A stretch of DNA of 64,000 nucleotides from positions 1,798,001 through 1,862,000 of the forward strand of contig NZ_CP109199.1 of assembly GCF_036250065.1 (NCBI RefSeq). Reading direction: 5' to 3'. The stretch comes from Micromonospora sp. NBC_01699. Its GTDB lineage: Bacteria > Actinomycetota > Actinomycetes > Mycobacteriales > Micromonosporaceae. A program made the position numbers and the translations under genes. Position 1 is the first letter of the stretch. Every line of letters starts with the position of its first letter. Of the stretch, positions 11,154-18,576 are shown piece by piece. The notes below the pieces were generated by a model that worked only from the letters and a program-made list of their open reading frames with translations, was not told where the DNA came from and did no database searches.

Positions 11154-11429
11154 TCAGAGGAGGTGGACTCGTTCGGTGCGGCCGTCGGGGTTTTGTAGGG
11201 TGAGGCTTCCGTCGCCGCGTTCCATCAGGTCGAGGACCAGGTGGTAGACGACCAGTGCCCGGTTGATCGTGTCGGTCTTGGTGTCTCGGGTGCGTCCGCG
11301 GGCCAGGTCGAGGGCGTCCACCGCGCGCGGGGTGAGGTTGACGGTGACCTTCACCAGTGACCGTGTGCCGTCTGCGGTGGGGTCCGGCATGTTCCCGGTG
11401 GGAGGGGGCGGGGTTGGTTCGTCGGTCAC
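11154..11429 (-). CDS. Ribbon-helix-helix (CopG-like) DNA-binding protein
   Basis: 91 aa from the GTG at 11429, which overlaps the previous stop as GTGA. After a Pro-rich N terminus, SLVKVTVNLTPRAVDALDLARGRTRDTKTDTINRALVVYHLVLDLM fits the strand-helix-helix pattern of CopG/MetJ-type proteins. Such proteins bind DNA as dimers through the paired strand. With no toxin gene alongside, a transcription regulator of this operon is more likely than an antitoxin. A longer in-frame reading from 11549 exists but ignores the coupled start. Confidence 0.7.
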   Translation of the reverse strand: MTDEPTPPPPTGNMPDPTADGTRSLVKVTVNLTPRAVDALDLARGRTRDTKTDTINRALVVYHLVLDLMERGDGSLTLQNPDGRTERVHLL

Positions 11430-11635
11430 GGGATCACGCCCGCTCCGGTGAGTAGTATCGATACCGGTGAGGTTGGCCTGGCCTCGGTCCATTCCTTGAT
11501 CGCCCAGTCGAGTTGTCGGCACTCGTGGTCGTCCGTGCACTGTGGACAACGCCGGCCGTTAGCGTGGCCCTGGAGGGTCATGCGGACGGCCCACCAGATC
11601 CCGGCCCTGGTCAGCGGCTCATCCTGTCGGCTCAT
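11426..11635 (-). CDS. Cys-motif mini-protein C
   Basis: 69 aa. The ATG at 11635 overlaps the upstream stop by four bases (ATGA), and its own stop overlaps the next start (GTGA), so translation is coupled on both sides. The centre reads CPQCTDDHECRQLDWAIKEW, the same C-x2-C-T-x(3-4)-C-x3-D pattern seen in two other genes of this operon, consistent with a small metal-binding knuckle followed by a helix. A longer in-frame reading from 11848 is possible but lacks the coupling. No known function. Confidence 0.6.
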   Translation of the reverse strand: MSRQDEPLTRAGIWWAVRMTLQGHANGRRCPQCTDDHECRQLDWAIKEWTEARPTSPVSILLTGAGVIP

Positions 11636-11841
11636 GTTGCCCCGCCCTCGGTGCCGGCCCGCGTGTCGGTGCTCGTGCCTCGCGCGAGGGCCTGTAGGAA
11701 CTCGATCGCGCGATCCATGTACGGGCATCCGTACTGGGTGCAGTGGAGGCAGACCGGTCGCCAGAGGCGGTACCGGCGATGTCTGGTGACCTCCTCGCGA
11801 GCGATCCACTTCAACGTGTCGAGGCTCAGTTCCCCACTCAT
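11632..11841 (-). CDS. Cys-motif mini-protein B
   Basis: 69 aa from the ATG at 11841, stop overlapping the next ATG. It starts with an amphipathic helix (ELSLDTLKWIAREEVTRHRRYRLWRP) and continues CLHCTQYGCPYMDRAIEFLQAL, repeating the C-x2-C-T-x3-C-x3-D pattern of its neighbours. Tail is Thr/Ala/Gly-rich. The repeated motif in tandem small genes suggests duplication from one ancestor. Function unknown. Confidence 0.6.
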   Translation of the reverse strand: MSGELSLDTLKWIAREEVTRHRRYRLWRPVCLHCTQYGCPYMDRAIEFLQALARGTSTDTRAGTEGGAT

Positions 11842-11844
11842 CGG

Positions 11845-11937
11845 TCACCCCGTGGGGTTCCGCCGGACGCGCTCCAGCGCCACGACCAGACCAGGCAGCA
11901 GGCTACGTCGCAGCACGTCACCGCCCTGCCCGCTCAC
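11845..11937 (-). CDS. Possible 30-residue coupled small protein
   Basis: A GTG at 11937 overlaps the stop of the preceding gene as GTGA, and its TGA ends 3 bases before the next ATG at 11841. The predicted peptide has a hydrophobic centre, SLLPGLVVALERV. The coupling on both sides is the only reason to believe in it; it may instead be a translational relay or a chance frame. Confidence 0.35.
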   Translation of the reverse strand: MSGQGGDVLRRSLLPGLVVALERVRRNPTG

Positions 11938-12080
11938 CACTCGCCCGGCGTCAACACCAACGCCCGCGCCCGGTCGAACGCCGGACACCCGTCCTCGGTG
12001 CACTGCTCGCACCGGCTCTCCCGGTGCTGCGCGACGACCCGTAACGCGGTCAGGATCATTTCCTCGGCCTCGCTGCTCAC
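11934..12080 (-). CDS. Cys-motif mini-protein A
   Basis: 48 aa from the GTG at 12080, which overlaps the upstream stop (GTGA). The sequence is a helix (SSEAEEMILTALRVVAQHRE) followed by CEQCTEDGCPAFDRARALV, the C-x2-C-T-x3-C-x3-D motif shared with the two genes further downstream. A longer in-frame reading from 12308 would give a Pro/Arg-rich extension that is merely the shadow of the preceding gene. Function unknown. Confidence 0.55.
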   Translation of the reverse strand: MSSEAEEMILTALRVVAQHRESRCEQCTEDGCPAFDRARALVLTPGEW

Positions 12081-12301
12081 GCCGGCCACCGCCCGTTGTT
12101 GCTGCGGGCCGGTCGGGCGCCGGTCGTGGATTGGCGTGGGCCGCCGATCGTCGCCGCGCCCACGATCAGGGTCACCAGGTGCCGGTCCGGCCGGACGACC
12201 CCGGGTGCCGGGTCGGGTGTCGTCGGCGGGGCCGCCCGCTCGACCGGGCCGGGTTCGGCGGCCGTTGCGAACCACTTCCGTCGTGTGCTGTTGATCGCCA
12301 C
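12077..12301 (-). CDS. Hypothetical small protein
   Basis: 74 aa. The GTG at 12301 follows a near-consensus ribosome site (GGAGGTGA) by 4 bases, the best in this operon. The protein is basic and Pro/Ala-rich with one hydrophobic stretch (HLVTLIVGAATIGG) too short to be sure of a membrane helix. It shares no motif with its neighbours. Its stop overlaps the next start. Confidence 0.55.
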   Translation of the reverse strand: MAINSTRRKWFATAAEPGPVERAAPPTTPDPAPGVVRPDRHLVTLIVGAATIGGPRQSTTGARPARSNNGRWPA

Positions 12302-12304
12302 TGC

Positions 12305-12553
12305 TCACCTCCGCGTCAGGTGGAGCGCGGTACGTGGCCTGTGCGAGCCAGCTCGGTCACGTCCCGCGCCCCGTACGCCCGGCCGGCACGGTGGCACCGG
12401 CGGGGCGTGATCGGGATGGGGGCGGGGCCACCCCCTCATGGACACCGCGCCCCCGGTGCGCCGGGCCAGCCACGGGGGTAGCTGGCCCGACGCGATCGGG
12501 GGGCGCGGCGGCCGTTGCGATTGAGGAGCGCCAGGCCGCCGCGCCGTAATCAC
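12305..12553 (-). CDS. Possible leader gene of the mini-protein operon
   Basis: An 82-codon frame (GTG at 12553, next to a 6-bp inverted repeat) with an Arg/Pro-rich product. No clear ribosome site precedes the first GTG, and codon choice is not convincing. An internal Met at residue 39 could also start it. It is listed because it fills the space between the XRE gene and the coupled operon. Confidence 0.25.
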   Translation of the reverse strand: MITARRPGAPQSQRPPRPPIASGQLPPWLARRTGGAVSMRGWPRPHPDHAPPVPPCRPGVRGAGRDRAGSHRPRTALHLTRR

Positions 12554-12563
12554 GAGGTTACGG
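12544..12563. promoter_or_regulatory. Inverted repeat, candidate operator for the mini-protein operon
   Basis: CCGTAA (12544-12549) and TTACGG (12558-12563) flank 8 bases directly upstream of the small-gene operon and 30 bases after the end of the XRE gene. The position suits an operator for the XRE or ribbon-helix-helix protein; this is inference from position only. Confidence 0.35.
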
Positions 12564-12592
12564 ACGGCTGAACCGGGCGGTATTACTCGCGG

Positions 12593-13783
12593 TTATGCGT
12601 GCACATCCACGCCGACACGACGGGCCAGGATGCGCAGGTCGTCCGACATTGACCGGTCGCGGGCTCGGTGCACCATCGCTACGACCGAGTCGTGGGCGAG
12701 CGGGTTCAGCGTGAACGTAATTGGCGCCGCCCGTTCCGCTCGCATGAACGCGGTCAACGCCTCCCGGTCGTTGCGCCCCGAGTGCGCGAGTGCCCGTCCG
12801 AGGTCCAGCCAGTACGACTGATGCCGGATCACCGCGCGCAGCGGGTCAGGTCGTATCGCTCGTGCTACCTCGATGACCCGGCCGTACTCGCCCAGCTCGG
12901 CGGCGATCGACATCTCCCACAGCTTGACGTTCGTCGGCCCGAAGCACGCCTGGTTGAACCCTGCCCCGTCGATTGGGTCCCCGAGCGTGCTCGCCTCCCG
13001 GTCGGCCTCGGCGAGATGCCTACTCGCGTCATCGGCCCGGCCGTCCACCGCCGAGGTGAACGCCGCCGAGAGGTGGAGCTGGCCAAGCATCTGCCGTACG
13101 TCGGGCGCGGCTGCTGCGCCTTGGAGGTCGACGAGCGCCCGACTGGCGACCCGACTAGCGACGCTGGCCGCCTCAATCGGCAACGACTGGGTGGTGGCGA
13201 ACCTGGCCGCCCCGATCCAGGCAGTATCTTCCGAGGTTTCGGCAGCGACCAAAGCAACCTTCGCCGCGACCCGCGCCAGGTGTCGGTATCCGAGGTGACG
13301 CAGGCACGCCGATGTCTGGTAACCGACCTGGGCCAGCGCCTGGCCTCCGTCGTCATGGCAGGCGGCGGCCAGCAGTAGCGCCGGTAGCTCCCGCGCCATG
13401 GCCGCATAGTTCGCCTGGTCCCGAAGCTCGGCAGTCCGCGCGATTTCGGCGCTCAGTTGCTCGCCGATCCGGTTCGGGGTGCGGCGCTCGCCTTCCTCGA
13501 TCTCGATCAGGGCGGCCCAGATCGCCGGTACGGTGTCCGCAGCACCAGCCTTGATGGGGTCCGTTGGGTCGCCGGGCTGATCGAGCAGGTCGGCGACGGT
13601 GACCTGTAGAGCGGCGGCGATCCCGATGAGGGTGGCCCGCCGTTCGATAGTCTTCCGGCCACGTTCGACTTGCGAGATGTAAGCCTGGGAGAGCCCGGCG
13701 AGCCCGGCGAGCACGGTTTGGGTCATCCCACCGCGACGCAGGCGCCAGTATTTGATCCGTGCGCCGATCGTGTCTGTAGCCAC
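12593..13783 (-). CDS. XRE-family regulator with long helical C-terminal domain
   Basis: 396 aa from the GTG at 13783 (GGGAAGG lies upstream). Residues 5-65 are an XRE helix-turn-helix: IGARIKYWRLRRGGMTQTVLAGLAGLSQAYISQVERGRKTIE. The remaining 320 residues are all-helical and rich in Ala, Leu and Glu (for example LAQVGYQTSACLRHLGYRHLARVAAKVALVAAE), like the TPR-type sensor halves of Streptomyces XRE regulators. It is transcribed in the same direction as, and just ahead of, the mini-protein operon, which it probably controls. No peptide or ligand is identifiable. Confidence 0.85.
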   Translation of the reverse strand: MATDTIGARIKYWRLRRGGMTQTVLAGLAGLSQAYISQVERGRKTIERRATLIGIAAALQVTVADLLDQPGDPTDPIKAGAADTVPAIWAALIEIEEGERRTPNRIGEQLSAEIARTAELRDQANYAAMARELPALLLAAACHDDGGQALAQVGYQTSACLRHLGYRHLARVAAKVALVAAETSEDTAWIGAARFATTQSLPIEAASVASRVASRALVDLQGAAAAPDVRQMLGQLHLSAAFTSAVDGRADDASRHLAEADREASTLGDPIDGAGFNQACFGPTNVKLWEMSIAAELGEYGRVIEVARAIRPDPLRAVIRHQSYWLDLGRALAHSGRNDREALTAFMRAERAAPITFTLNPLAHDSVVAMVHRARDRSMSDDLRILARRVGVDVHA

Positions 13784-14531
13784 GGTGATGCCTTCCCAGG
13801 TAGTGGTCTGGGCGGCGACCGCGCCAGCCGCTACAACTGGCGGGCCGCCACTTCGGACGGTACACCGGGGAAACGAACGAGGGGCCACCAAGGGTTGTGG
13901 GTACCCCCTCGCATGATCGTGCACCTACCTGGCCCGTACCTCCCGGATCCGTCGCCTCGACAGATCGAACGGGCAGGTTCTCCCAGGACCTGCCAAGCGA
14001 GGGGTCATCGCATGGATCCCTCGATCGGACGCCGGTGCGGGACGCGCCGTCCGGCCTTGGCCTCGGCACCTTAGGAGTCGGCTCGGTGCCGATAGACCTG
14101 CCGGCAGGTGAGGCCGAGATGCGGTTCACCTACAAGTTGGGCGGCCAGGTGATGCCTCTGAAGGTGCGCGGAGGGTCTGACGCTGTGGGTCACCCGCAGC
14201 CGACACGCTGAAATCGTCCGCCTCGTTGTACCTGGGGATGATGACCAGGAGGGACTGCGTAGATACTGCTGGGCTACCTTCTCGATCTCATGGTGAGGAG
14301 CAGGTGCCCAGCAGTCTGCGGTAGTGAGTGCCGTCGCTGCCCGCCGCACTCGTCAACGTGGCTGAAGCGATCATTCCAGCGCGTCGAGGACGTCGATGGT
14401 GAGCGCGAGCAAGTGCCGTCGTTGCTGATCAGAGCCTTGTGTGGACCGGCTTCAGCAGAAAGTCGCAGCTTCGATGTAAGGATACCCACTCGTCTGACCA
14501 TTACCTGTAGAGCGACGCGTCAAGGAGGATC
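13784..14531. other. 748-base intergenic region, no convincing gene
   Basis: The region lies between the divergent XRE and sigma-factor genes. Open frames here have poor codon usage and no good start sites. Two small inverted repeats are visible: GGCAGGT (13972) with ACCTGCC (13986), and arms at 13998-14006 and 14015-14023. These may be operators or hairpins. GC falls gradually toward the right. I see nothing else. Confidence 0.5.
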
Positions 14532-15146
14532 ATGGAGGAAGAGGGACAGGCGGCTTGGTTCACGCGCCTCTACGTGCAGTTTCATCCACGAGTGCTGGCG
14601 TATGTCTCGCGACGAATCATTTCAGACCAGGCTCATGAGGTTGCCGATGAGACGTTCCTGATCGCCTGGCGAAGGCGCACACAGCTGCCAAAATCGGTTT
14701 TGCCCTGGCTGTTGGTGACTGCCAGGAACGTCATGAGCGAGCACGTGCGCCGAAGCCATCGTCAAGACGCGATTGCGGTTGAGCTAGCCAAATACGTTGA
14801 AACAACCACGCAAGGAGGGGCCGATGTTGTCGCGATCGAGCGCATCCTGGTGCTGACTGCGTTGACGAGGCTGAACGATCAGGATCGCGAAGCACTTATT
14901 CTCACAGTATGGGACGACTTGTCCCATACTCAGGCTGCCCTGGTGGCGGGTTGCTCTGTACCCACATTCGCAGTGCGGGTGCACCGAGCGCGTCGTCGTC
15001 TGGCGGCCGCGCTCGAACAACTTGACGCAACTAACACCTTTGGTGAACGGAATGAAAATGCCGTACGCGATGACAGGAAAAGCTTAGGCCGCAGTTCCGG
15101 TGGGTCTCTACCCGCTACCCGTCGGGCTACCAGTGAGCACACATGA
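14532..15146 (+). CDS. ECF-type RNA polymerase sigma factor
   Basis: 204 aa; ATG preceded by AGGAGG at 6 bases. Region 2 is seen in LYVQFHPRVLAYVSRRIISDQAHEVADETFLIAWRRR and region 4 in LTRLNDQDREALILTVWDDLSHTQAALVAGCSVPTFAVRVHRARRRL. It is followed 12 bases later by a CU044_5270-family membrane protein, the common pairing in actinobacteria where the partner senses a signal or restrains sigma. Codon use is clearly less GC-rich than in flanking genes, which suggests acquisition by transfer. Confidence 0.9.
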   Translation: MEEEGQAAWFTRLYVQFHPRVLAYVSRRIISDQAHEVADETFLIAWRRRTQLPKSVLPWLLVTARNVMSEHVRRSHRQDAIAVELAKYVETTTQGGADVVAIERILVLTALTRLNDQDREALILTVWDDLSHTQAALVAGCSVPTFAVRVHRARRRLAAALEQLDATNTFGERNENAVRDDRKSLGRSSGGSLPATRRATSEHT

Positions 15147-15158
15147 AAGAGAACCATC

Positions 15159-16121
15159 ATGAGCAGGCAAGTTAAGAATGCGCTGCGTCGTATGGAGGCG
15201 CAGAGGTTCCCCGACCACCGGCCACCGGGCACCGATCTGCCGATTGGGACTCGCTGGTACAGCGATGCGTACGACGAAATGGAGAGCCCCTCGCCGCGAG
15301 TGCCTTGGCTCCTGAAGCGCCGAGCCATATTGGCTGTCGGGCTGGCGGCCCTGGTGGGTGCAGGGGTCCTGCTCGTTCCGTCGCTCAACAGTGAGAGTGC
15401 GTACGCGGCAACGCCGCCGATGTTGACGTATGAATCGACGATGAAATATCGGACCGCACAAGAAGCCTTTTTGGATCTCGCCCTCCGTGCTCAAATTCAA
15501 CCACCAGCGACAGGATCAGGCCCCTATCACTACCTGCAAAAGCGCGGATGGTACCTAAACGTCGCGGCCGACACGGAGAATCGTGTCCTGCACTCGGGTA
15601 TCGAGATCATGGAAAGGGAGCAATGGATTGCGAATGATGGTTCCGGTCGACTTAAGGTGACAACTGGCACCAAGATAAATCGGGACGAGCAATTCTCTGC
15701 GGGCGGCTTGCCTGGAGATTTCATCGCAGGCGAAACGACACCGGAGTCTTTGCGTAAGACTTTCGAGCGGAGCACGTCATTCGACACCTTAAGGGCCGTC
15801 ACGGATCTCTGGTTGAAGCAGGTGGTGCCTCCAACGCTGCAAAGTGGTTTGCTCAACATGCTAGCCACGCAACCCGATCTGAAATTCATGGGCAACGCAA
15901 CCGACCGGATCGGCCGACGAGGGGTTGCCATAGGCGCCGAGAAGCGTGACCGAGTTGCTGAGCGCCTCATACTGGTGTTCGACGCGAACACTGGAGCTTT
16001 GCTCGACTCAGAGAATATCGCACTTGAGCGGGGAGGGTTGCCGATTGAGGTACCTGCCACCGTTAATTATACGGTGTGGATCGGTAGCGGCTACACCACG
16101 ACAACCGCGCAACGACCATGA
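15159..16121 (+). CDS. CU044_5270 family protein, sigma-factor partner
   Basis: 320 aa with a cytoplasmic N terminus of about 50 residues, one membrane helix (LLKRRAILAVGLAALVGAGVLLVPSL, about 50-75) and a large extracytoplasmic domain. The layout and sequence (MLTYESTMKYRTAQEAFLDLALRAQ, YHYLQKRGWYLN) match CU044_5270-type proteins found beside ECF sigma genes. They are thought to regulate the sigma factor, but the mechanism is not established. Probably co-transcribed with the sigma gene; the ribosome site is weak. AT content is high for this genome. Confidence 0.75.
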   Translation: MSRQVKNALRRMEAQRFPDHRPPGTDLPIGTRWYSDAYDEMESPSPRVPWLLKRRAILAVGLAALVGAGVLLVPSLNSESAYAATPPMLTYESTMKYRTAQEAFLDLALRAQIQPPATGSGPYHYLQKRGWYLNVAADTENRVLHSGIEIMEREQWIANDGSGRLKVTTGTKINRDEQFSAGGLPGDFIAGETTPESLRKTFERSTSFDTLRAVTDLWLKQVVPPTLQSGLLNMLATQPDLKFMGNATDRIGRRGVAIGAEKRDRVAERLILVFDANTGALLDSENIALERGGLPIEVPATVNYTVWIGSGYTTTTAQRP

Positions 16122-16485
16122 GGACAGGAGCGACGGATAGTGCTCTGACATGCTGCTGCGTTGCGAAAATCTGGCACGTAGGTCAAATTGAGAAAGGGGC
16201 GGCTGTAATTCGGAACAGGTCAAACCGGTGGTTGTTGCGTGGTTCACTTGGCCAGTGTGGGTCGTCGCCTCCGCGAGCTTCATAGAATCTGACGATCGGC
16301 AATTGCCGACATGATGGCGCCTTCGTGCGTCCATCAGGGGCGCCAACAAGAGCGGATGGGTTCTAGCATGCGAGGGGCCACCGCTAGGAAATCATAGCGC
16401 GGTGGCCGCTCACTTCAATGACTCGTCGTTGCTGCAAATCTCGGCGATTGATCGAGATTTGGCGTCGAACGAAAATGGACTTACC
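16122..16485. other. Intergenic region between converging genes
   Basis: 364 AT-richer bases with no supported gene. The only clear element is the bidirectional hairpin at 16376-16407. Confidence 0.5.
16376..16407. terminator. Hairpin terminator between converging genes
   Basis: GGCCACCGCTA (16376-16386) pairs with the segment 16395-16407 with a two-base bulge; loop of 8 bases. It lies after the sigma-partner gene and after the secreted-protein gene. Confidence 0.55.
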
Positions 16486-17070
16486 TCAGCCGTTCCAGAT
16501 CTGCAACTCGCCGACGTTGTCGTTGTAGGTCGATGTCAAATTACTGAGCGACACGTTAAATTCTGCCCAGGCACTGCCGTCAATCGTGTGTAGACGTACC
16601 CGATCGCAGTTGCTTTGATAGCCCCGCTCGATTGAGCTGAGATGCGTGCTCCACCAACCCGATGGATTCCAGTAGTAACCGTATTCGTCACATGGTTCGG
16701 ATCCGTAGTAGTCCCAGTACTCGCCTTCGTATCCCGCGGCTGACCACGCCCTGAACAGGTGGGTGGAGGCCACCGCAGATGTGGCTACCTCACCTCCGGT
16801 AACTGCGTTGGTTGCCGCTAGGATGCCGGCCAGTTCATTCTGCACCTCGATGTCTTGCAGGTGTGCGCGTGTGTCGAAGGAATGCGGGGAGCAGTGGCGG
16901 TACAGCTCGGGAGATATCGTAGCGGGGTTTGAAGCCTTTCCGAGGACCACCACGCAATACTGACCTGATTTCTCCGACGTACTGCCGGCTGCTTGTGCAG
17001 GCGCTACCGCACCAACCAGTACGGCGACCACCACTGATGTGGCGGCGAGTAGCCTCTTGTTCAGTCGCAC
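16486..17070 (-). CDS. Secreted hypothetical protein, possibly crystallin-like
   Basis: 194 aa from the GTG at 17070, which has GGGAGG 5 bases upstream. A signal peptide is clear: RLNKRLLAATSVVVAVLVG then APAQAAG. The mature part is rich in Tyr, Trp and Ser and ends YNDNVGELQIWNG, reminiscent of the closing strand of beta/gamma-crystallin-like secreted actinobacterial proteins (NDxxSSIxVW type). Four to five cysteines could form disulfides. The assignment to that fold is tentative. It belongs to the AT-richer segment with the sigma pair and could be a target of that sigma factor. Confidence 0.55.
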   Translation of the reverse strand: MRLNKRLLAATSVVVAVLVGAVAPAQAAGSTSEKSGQYCVVVLGKASNPATISPELYRHCSPHSFDTRAHLQDIEVQNELAGILAATNAVTGGEVATSAVASTHLFRAWSAAGYEGEYWDYYGSEPCDEYGYYWNPSGWWSTHLSSIERGYQSNCDRVRLHTIDGSAWAEFNVSLSNLTSTYNDNVGELQIWNG

Positions 17071-17549
17071 GCTGCCTCCCGACGACTCTGGAATAGGACA
17101 TTGGTCCGTTGTGGTTGAGGTCAACTAGGTTCCAGTCAATTGACCTTTGTCGATCTCGTTGCCTCGGTAGGAACGTTGTATCACTTCTTCGTGAAGCAAT
17201 CAGGCCCGCAGGTCGATTAGACCACTCCATTCGCATCATCACTTGACAGAGTGGGTCGGCTACGCTCGGTAGTCACTCGCCCAAAAAGCATGACTTTCTG
17301 GACATGCGGCTACTACGTACTGTGATATTTGCTGAACGGACGTTCGGGCGAGGGTCGCAAAAAATTGGAAGTGATCAATTTCATAGCAGGGGTCCTGTCG
17401 TTGCCAACCACCCCTCGCCGTGCGAAGCGAGCGCTACGGCCTGCGGGCAGATGAGCCAAACACGGAACAACCACCGCTCGTGAGGGGGCGTGAGCCGGGT
17501 CTGGAATGGCGGCGCGTGGCACGGGCCCCCGATCGCGCAGCAGCGCTCG
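17071..17549. other. 479-base intergenic region
   Basis: Contains the promoter side of the secreted-protein gene and the downstream end of the SDR gene. GC content changes from low on the left to high on the right near 17400, the apparent right edge of the atypical segment. No gene or repeat is supported. Confidence 0.5.
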
Positions 17550-18461
17550 CTAGAGGGGAGTGCCCAGGGGGCCGTGTTCGGCTTCCAGGGCTTCGGCCCA
17601 GTAGGCGGGGAAGTCGGGTTGGGTGCCGTCGACGTCGGTGAAGCCGTACTTCGGGTAGAGGGCGGCGGTGGAGAGGGCGCGGCCGGTCATGGTGAGTACG
17701 TCCGGGTCGGCGGCGAGGGCGGCGACCGCCCGACCGAGGTACGCGGGTGTCTCCGACCGGGCGAAGTGCGGGTCCTCGGCGATCGCGTCCCGCCAGTTCG
17801 CCTCGGTCACTCCGAGGTAATCGAGTACGGCTTCCGAGCGCAGGAAGCCCGGCGTGATGGCAACCGCCGTCACCCCGTACGGTCGCAGTTCTGCCGCCTG
17901 TGCGACGGCCAGCCGGATGACCGCGGACTTGGCCAGGTCGTAGAAGATGCTGCCCCGGTAGCGGGCGGTGTTGCCGTCGGTCACCTCGACCACCAGCCCC
18001 CGGCCACCGGCAACCAGCAGCGGGAGCGCGTAGCGACTGGTGACGATGTGGGTGTCGACGGCCTGGTGCAACAGCCGCAGGCCGGTGTCGAGATCCTGCT
18101 GCCAGATGGGGTTGGTCCAGTCGGTCAGCGGGTCACCGCCCCAGATCGAGTTGACCAGGATGTCGAGGCGGCCGTCCTGTTCGGCGGTGATCTGCTCGAC
18201 CAGGGCCCGGACCTGGTCGGGCTGGCTGTGGTCGACGCGCACCGGGATGCCGGTGCCGCCGGCGGCGGTGACCTGCTCGGCGGTCTGCTCGATGGTCTCC
18301 GGACGGTCCAACTCCGAGCGTCCGGCCCGGCTGCTGCGTCCGGTGACGTAGACGGTCGCGCCGGCCGCGCCGAGTTGTACGGCGATGCCCCGCCCGCCGC
18401 CTCGGGTGCCGCCCGCCACCAGGGCAACCTGTCCGGTCAAGGGCTGTTCGGGAGTGCTCAT
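17550..18461 (-). CDS. SDR family oxidoreductase
   Basis: 303 aa classical-length short-chain dehydrogenase. The cofactor motif is GQVALVAGGTRGGGRGIAVQLG (TGxxxGxG variant), followed by VNSIWGG where NNAG normally occurs. The catalytic Tyr-xxx-Lys is SIFYDLAKSAVIRLA. The Arg residues after strand 2 (TGRSSRAG) suggest NADP preference. It is divergent from a TetR gene with a palindrome between them, so the TetR protein probably represses it. The substrate is unknown. Confidence 0.85.
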   Translation of the reverse strand: MSTPEQPLTGQVALVAGGTRGGGRGIAVQLGAAGATVYVTGRSSRAGRSELDRPETIEQTAEQVTAAGGTGIPVRVDHSQPDQVRALVEQITAEQDGRLDILVNSIWGGDPLTDWTNPIWQQDLDTGLRLLHQAVDTHIVTSRYALPLLVAGGRGLVVEVTDGNTARYRGSIFYDLAKSAVIRLAVAQAAELRPYGVTAVAITPGFLRSEAVLDYLGVTEANWRDAIAEDPHFARSETPAYLGRAVAALAADPDVLTMTGRALSTAALYPKYGFTDVDGTQPDFPAYWAEALEAEHGPLGTPL

Positions 18462-18532
18462 CGGGTGCTGCCGCCTTCCGTCCTTCGTTGCGGGGTGCCG
18501 GCAGTCCCGTGAACCGGGGGAGTGCCGGCAAC

Positions 18533-18560
18533 GATGGTAAATGGTGGTTCATTTACTATC
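18533..18560. promoter_or_regulatory. TetR-type operator between SDR and tetR
   Basis: A near-perfect palindrome with 11-base arms around 6 bases; the core is GTAAATG (18537-18543) and CATTTAC (18550-18556), one mismatch in the outer arm. It covers the expected -35 region of the tetR promoter and lies between the two divergent starts, the normal place for an autorepressor operator. Confidence 0.7.
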
Positions 18561-18563
18561 AAC

Positions 18564-18569
18564 TACACT
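18564..18569 (+). promoter_or_regulatory. -10 box of the tetR leaderless promoter
   Basis: TACACT ends 7 bases before the ATG at 18577, so transcription should start at or next to the start codon. This supports 18577 over the earlier GTG at 18541 as the start. Confidence 0.6.
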
Positions 18570-18576
18570 GCCATCC

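Noticed and set aside
11154-11429. Ribbon-helix-helix protein as an antitoxin
   Set aside because: No toxin-like gene (PIN, RelE, MazF) is adjacent; all neighbours are Cys-motif mini-proteins.
13897-14211. A 104-codon plus-strand frame before the sigma gene
   Set aside because: Poor codon use, no ribosome site and no recognisable protein; part lies antisense to the XRE leader.
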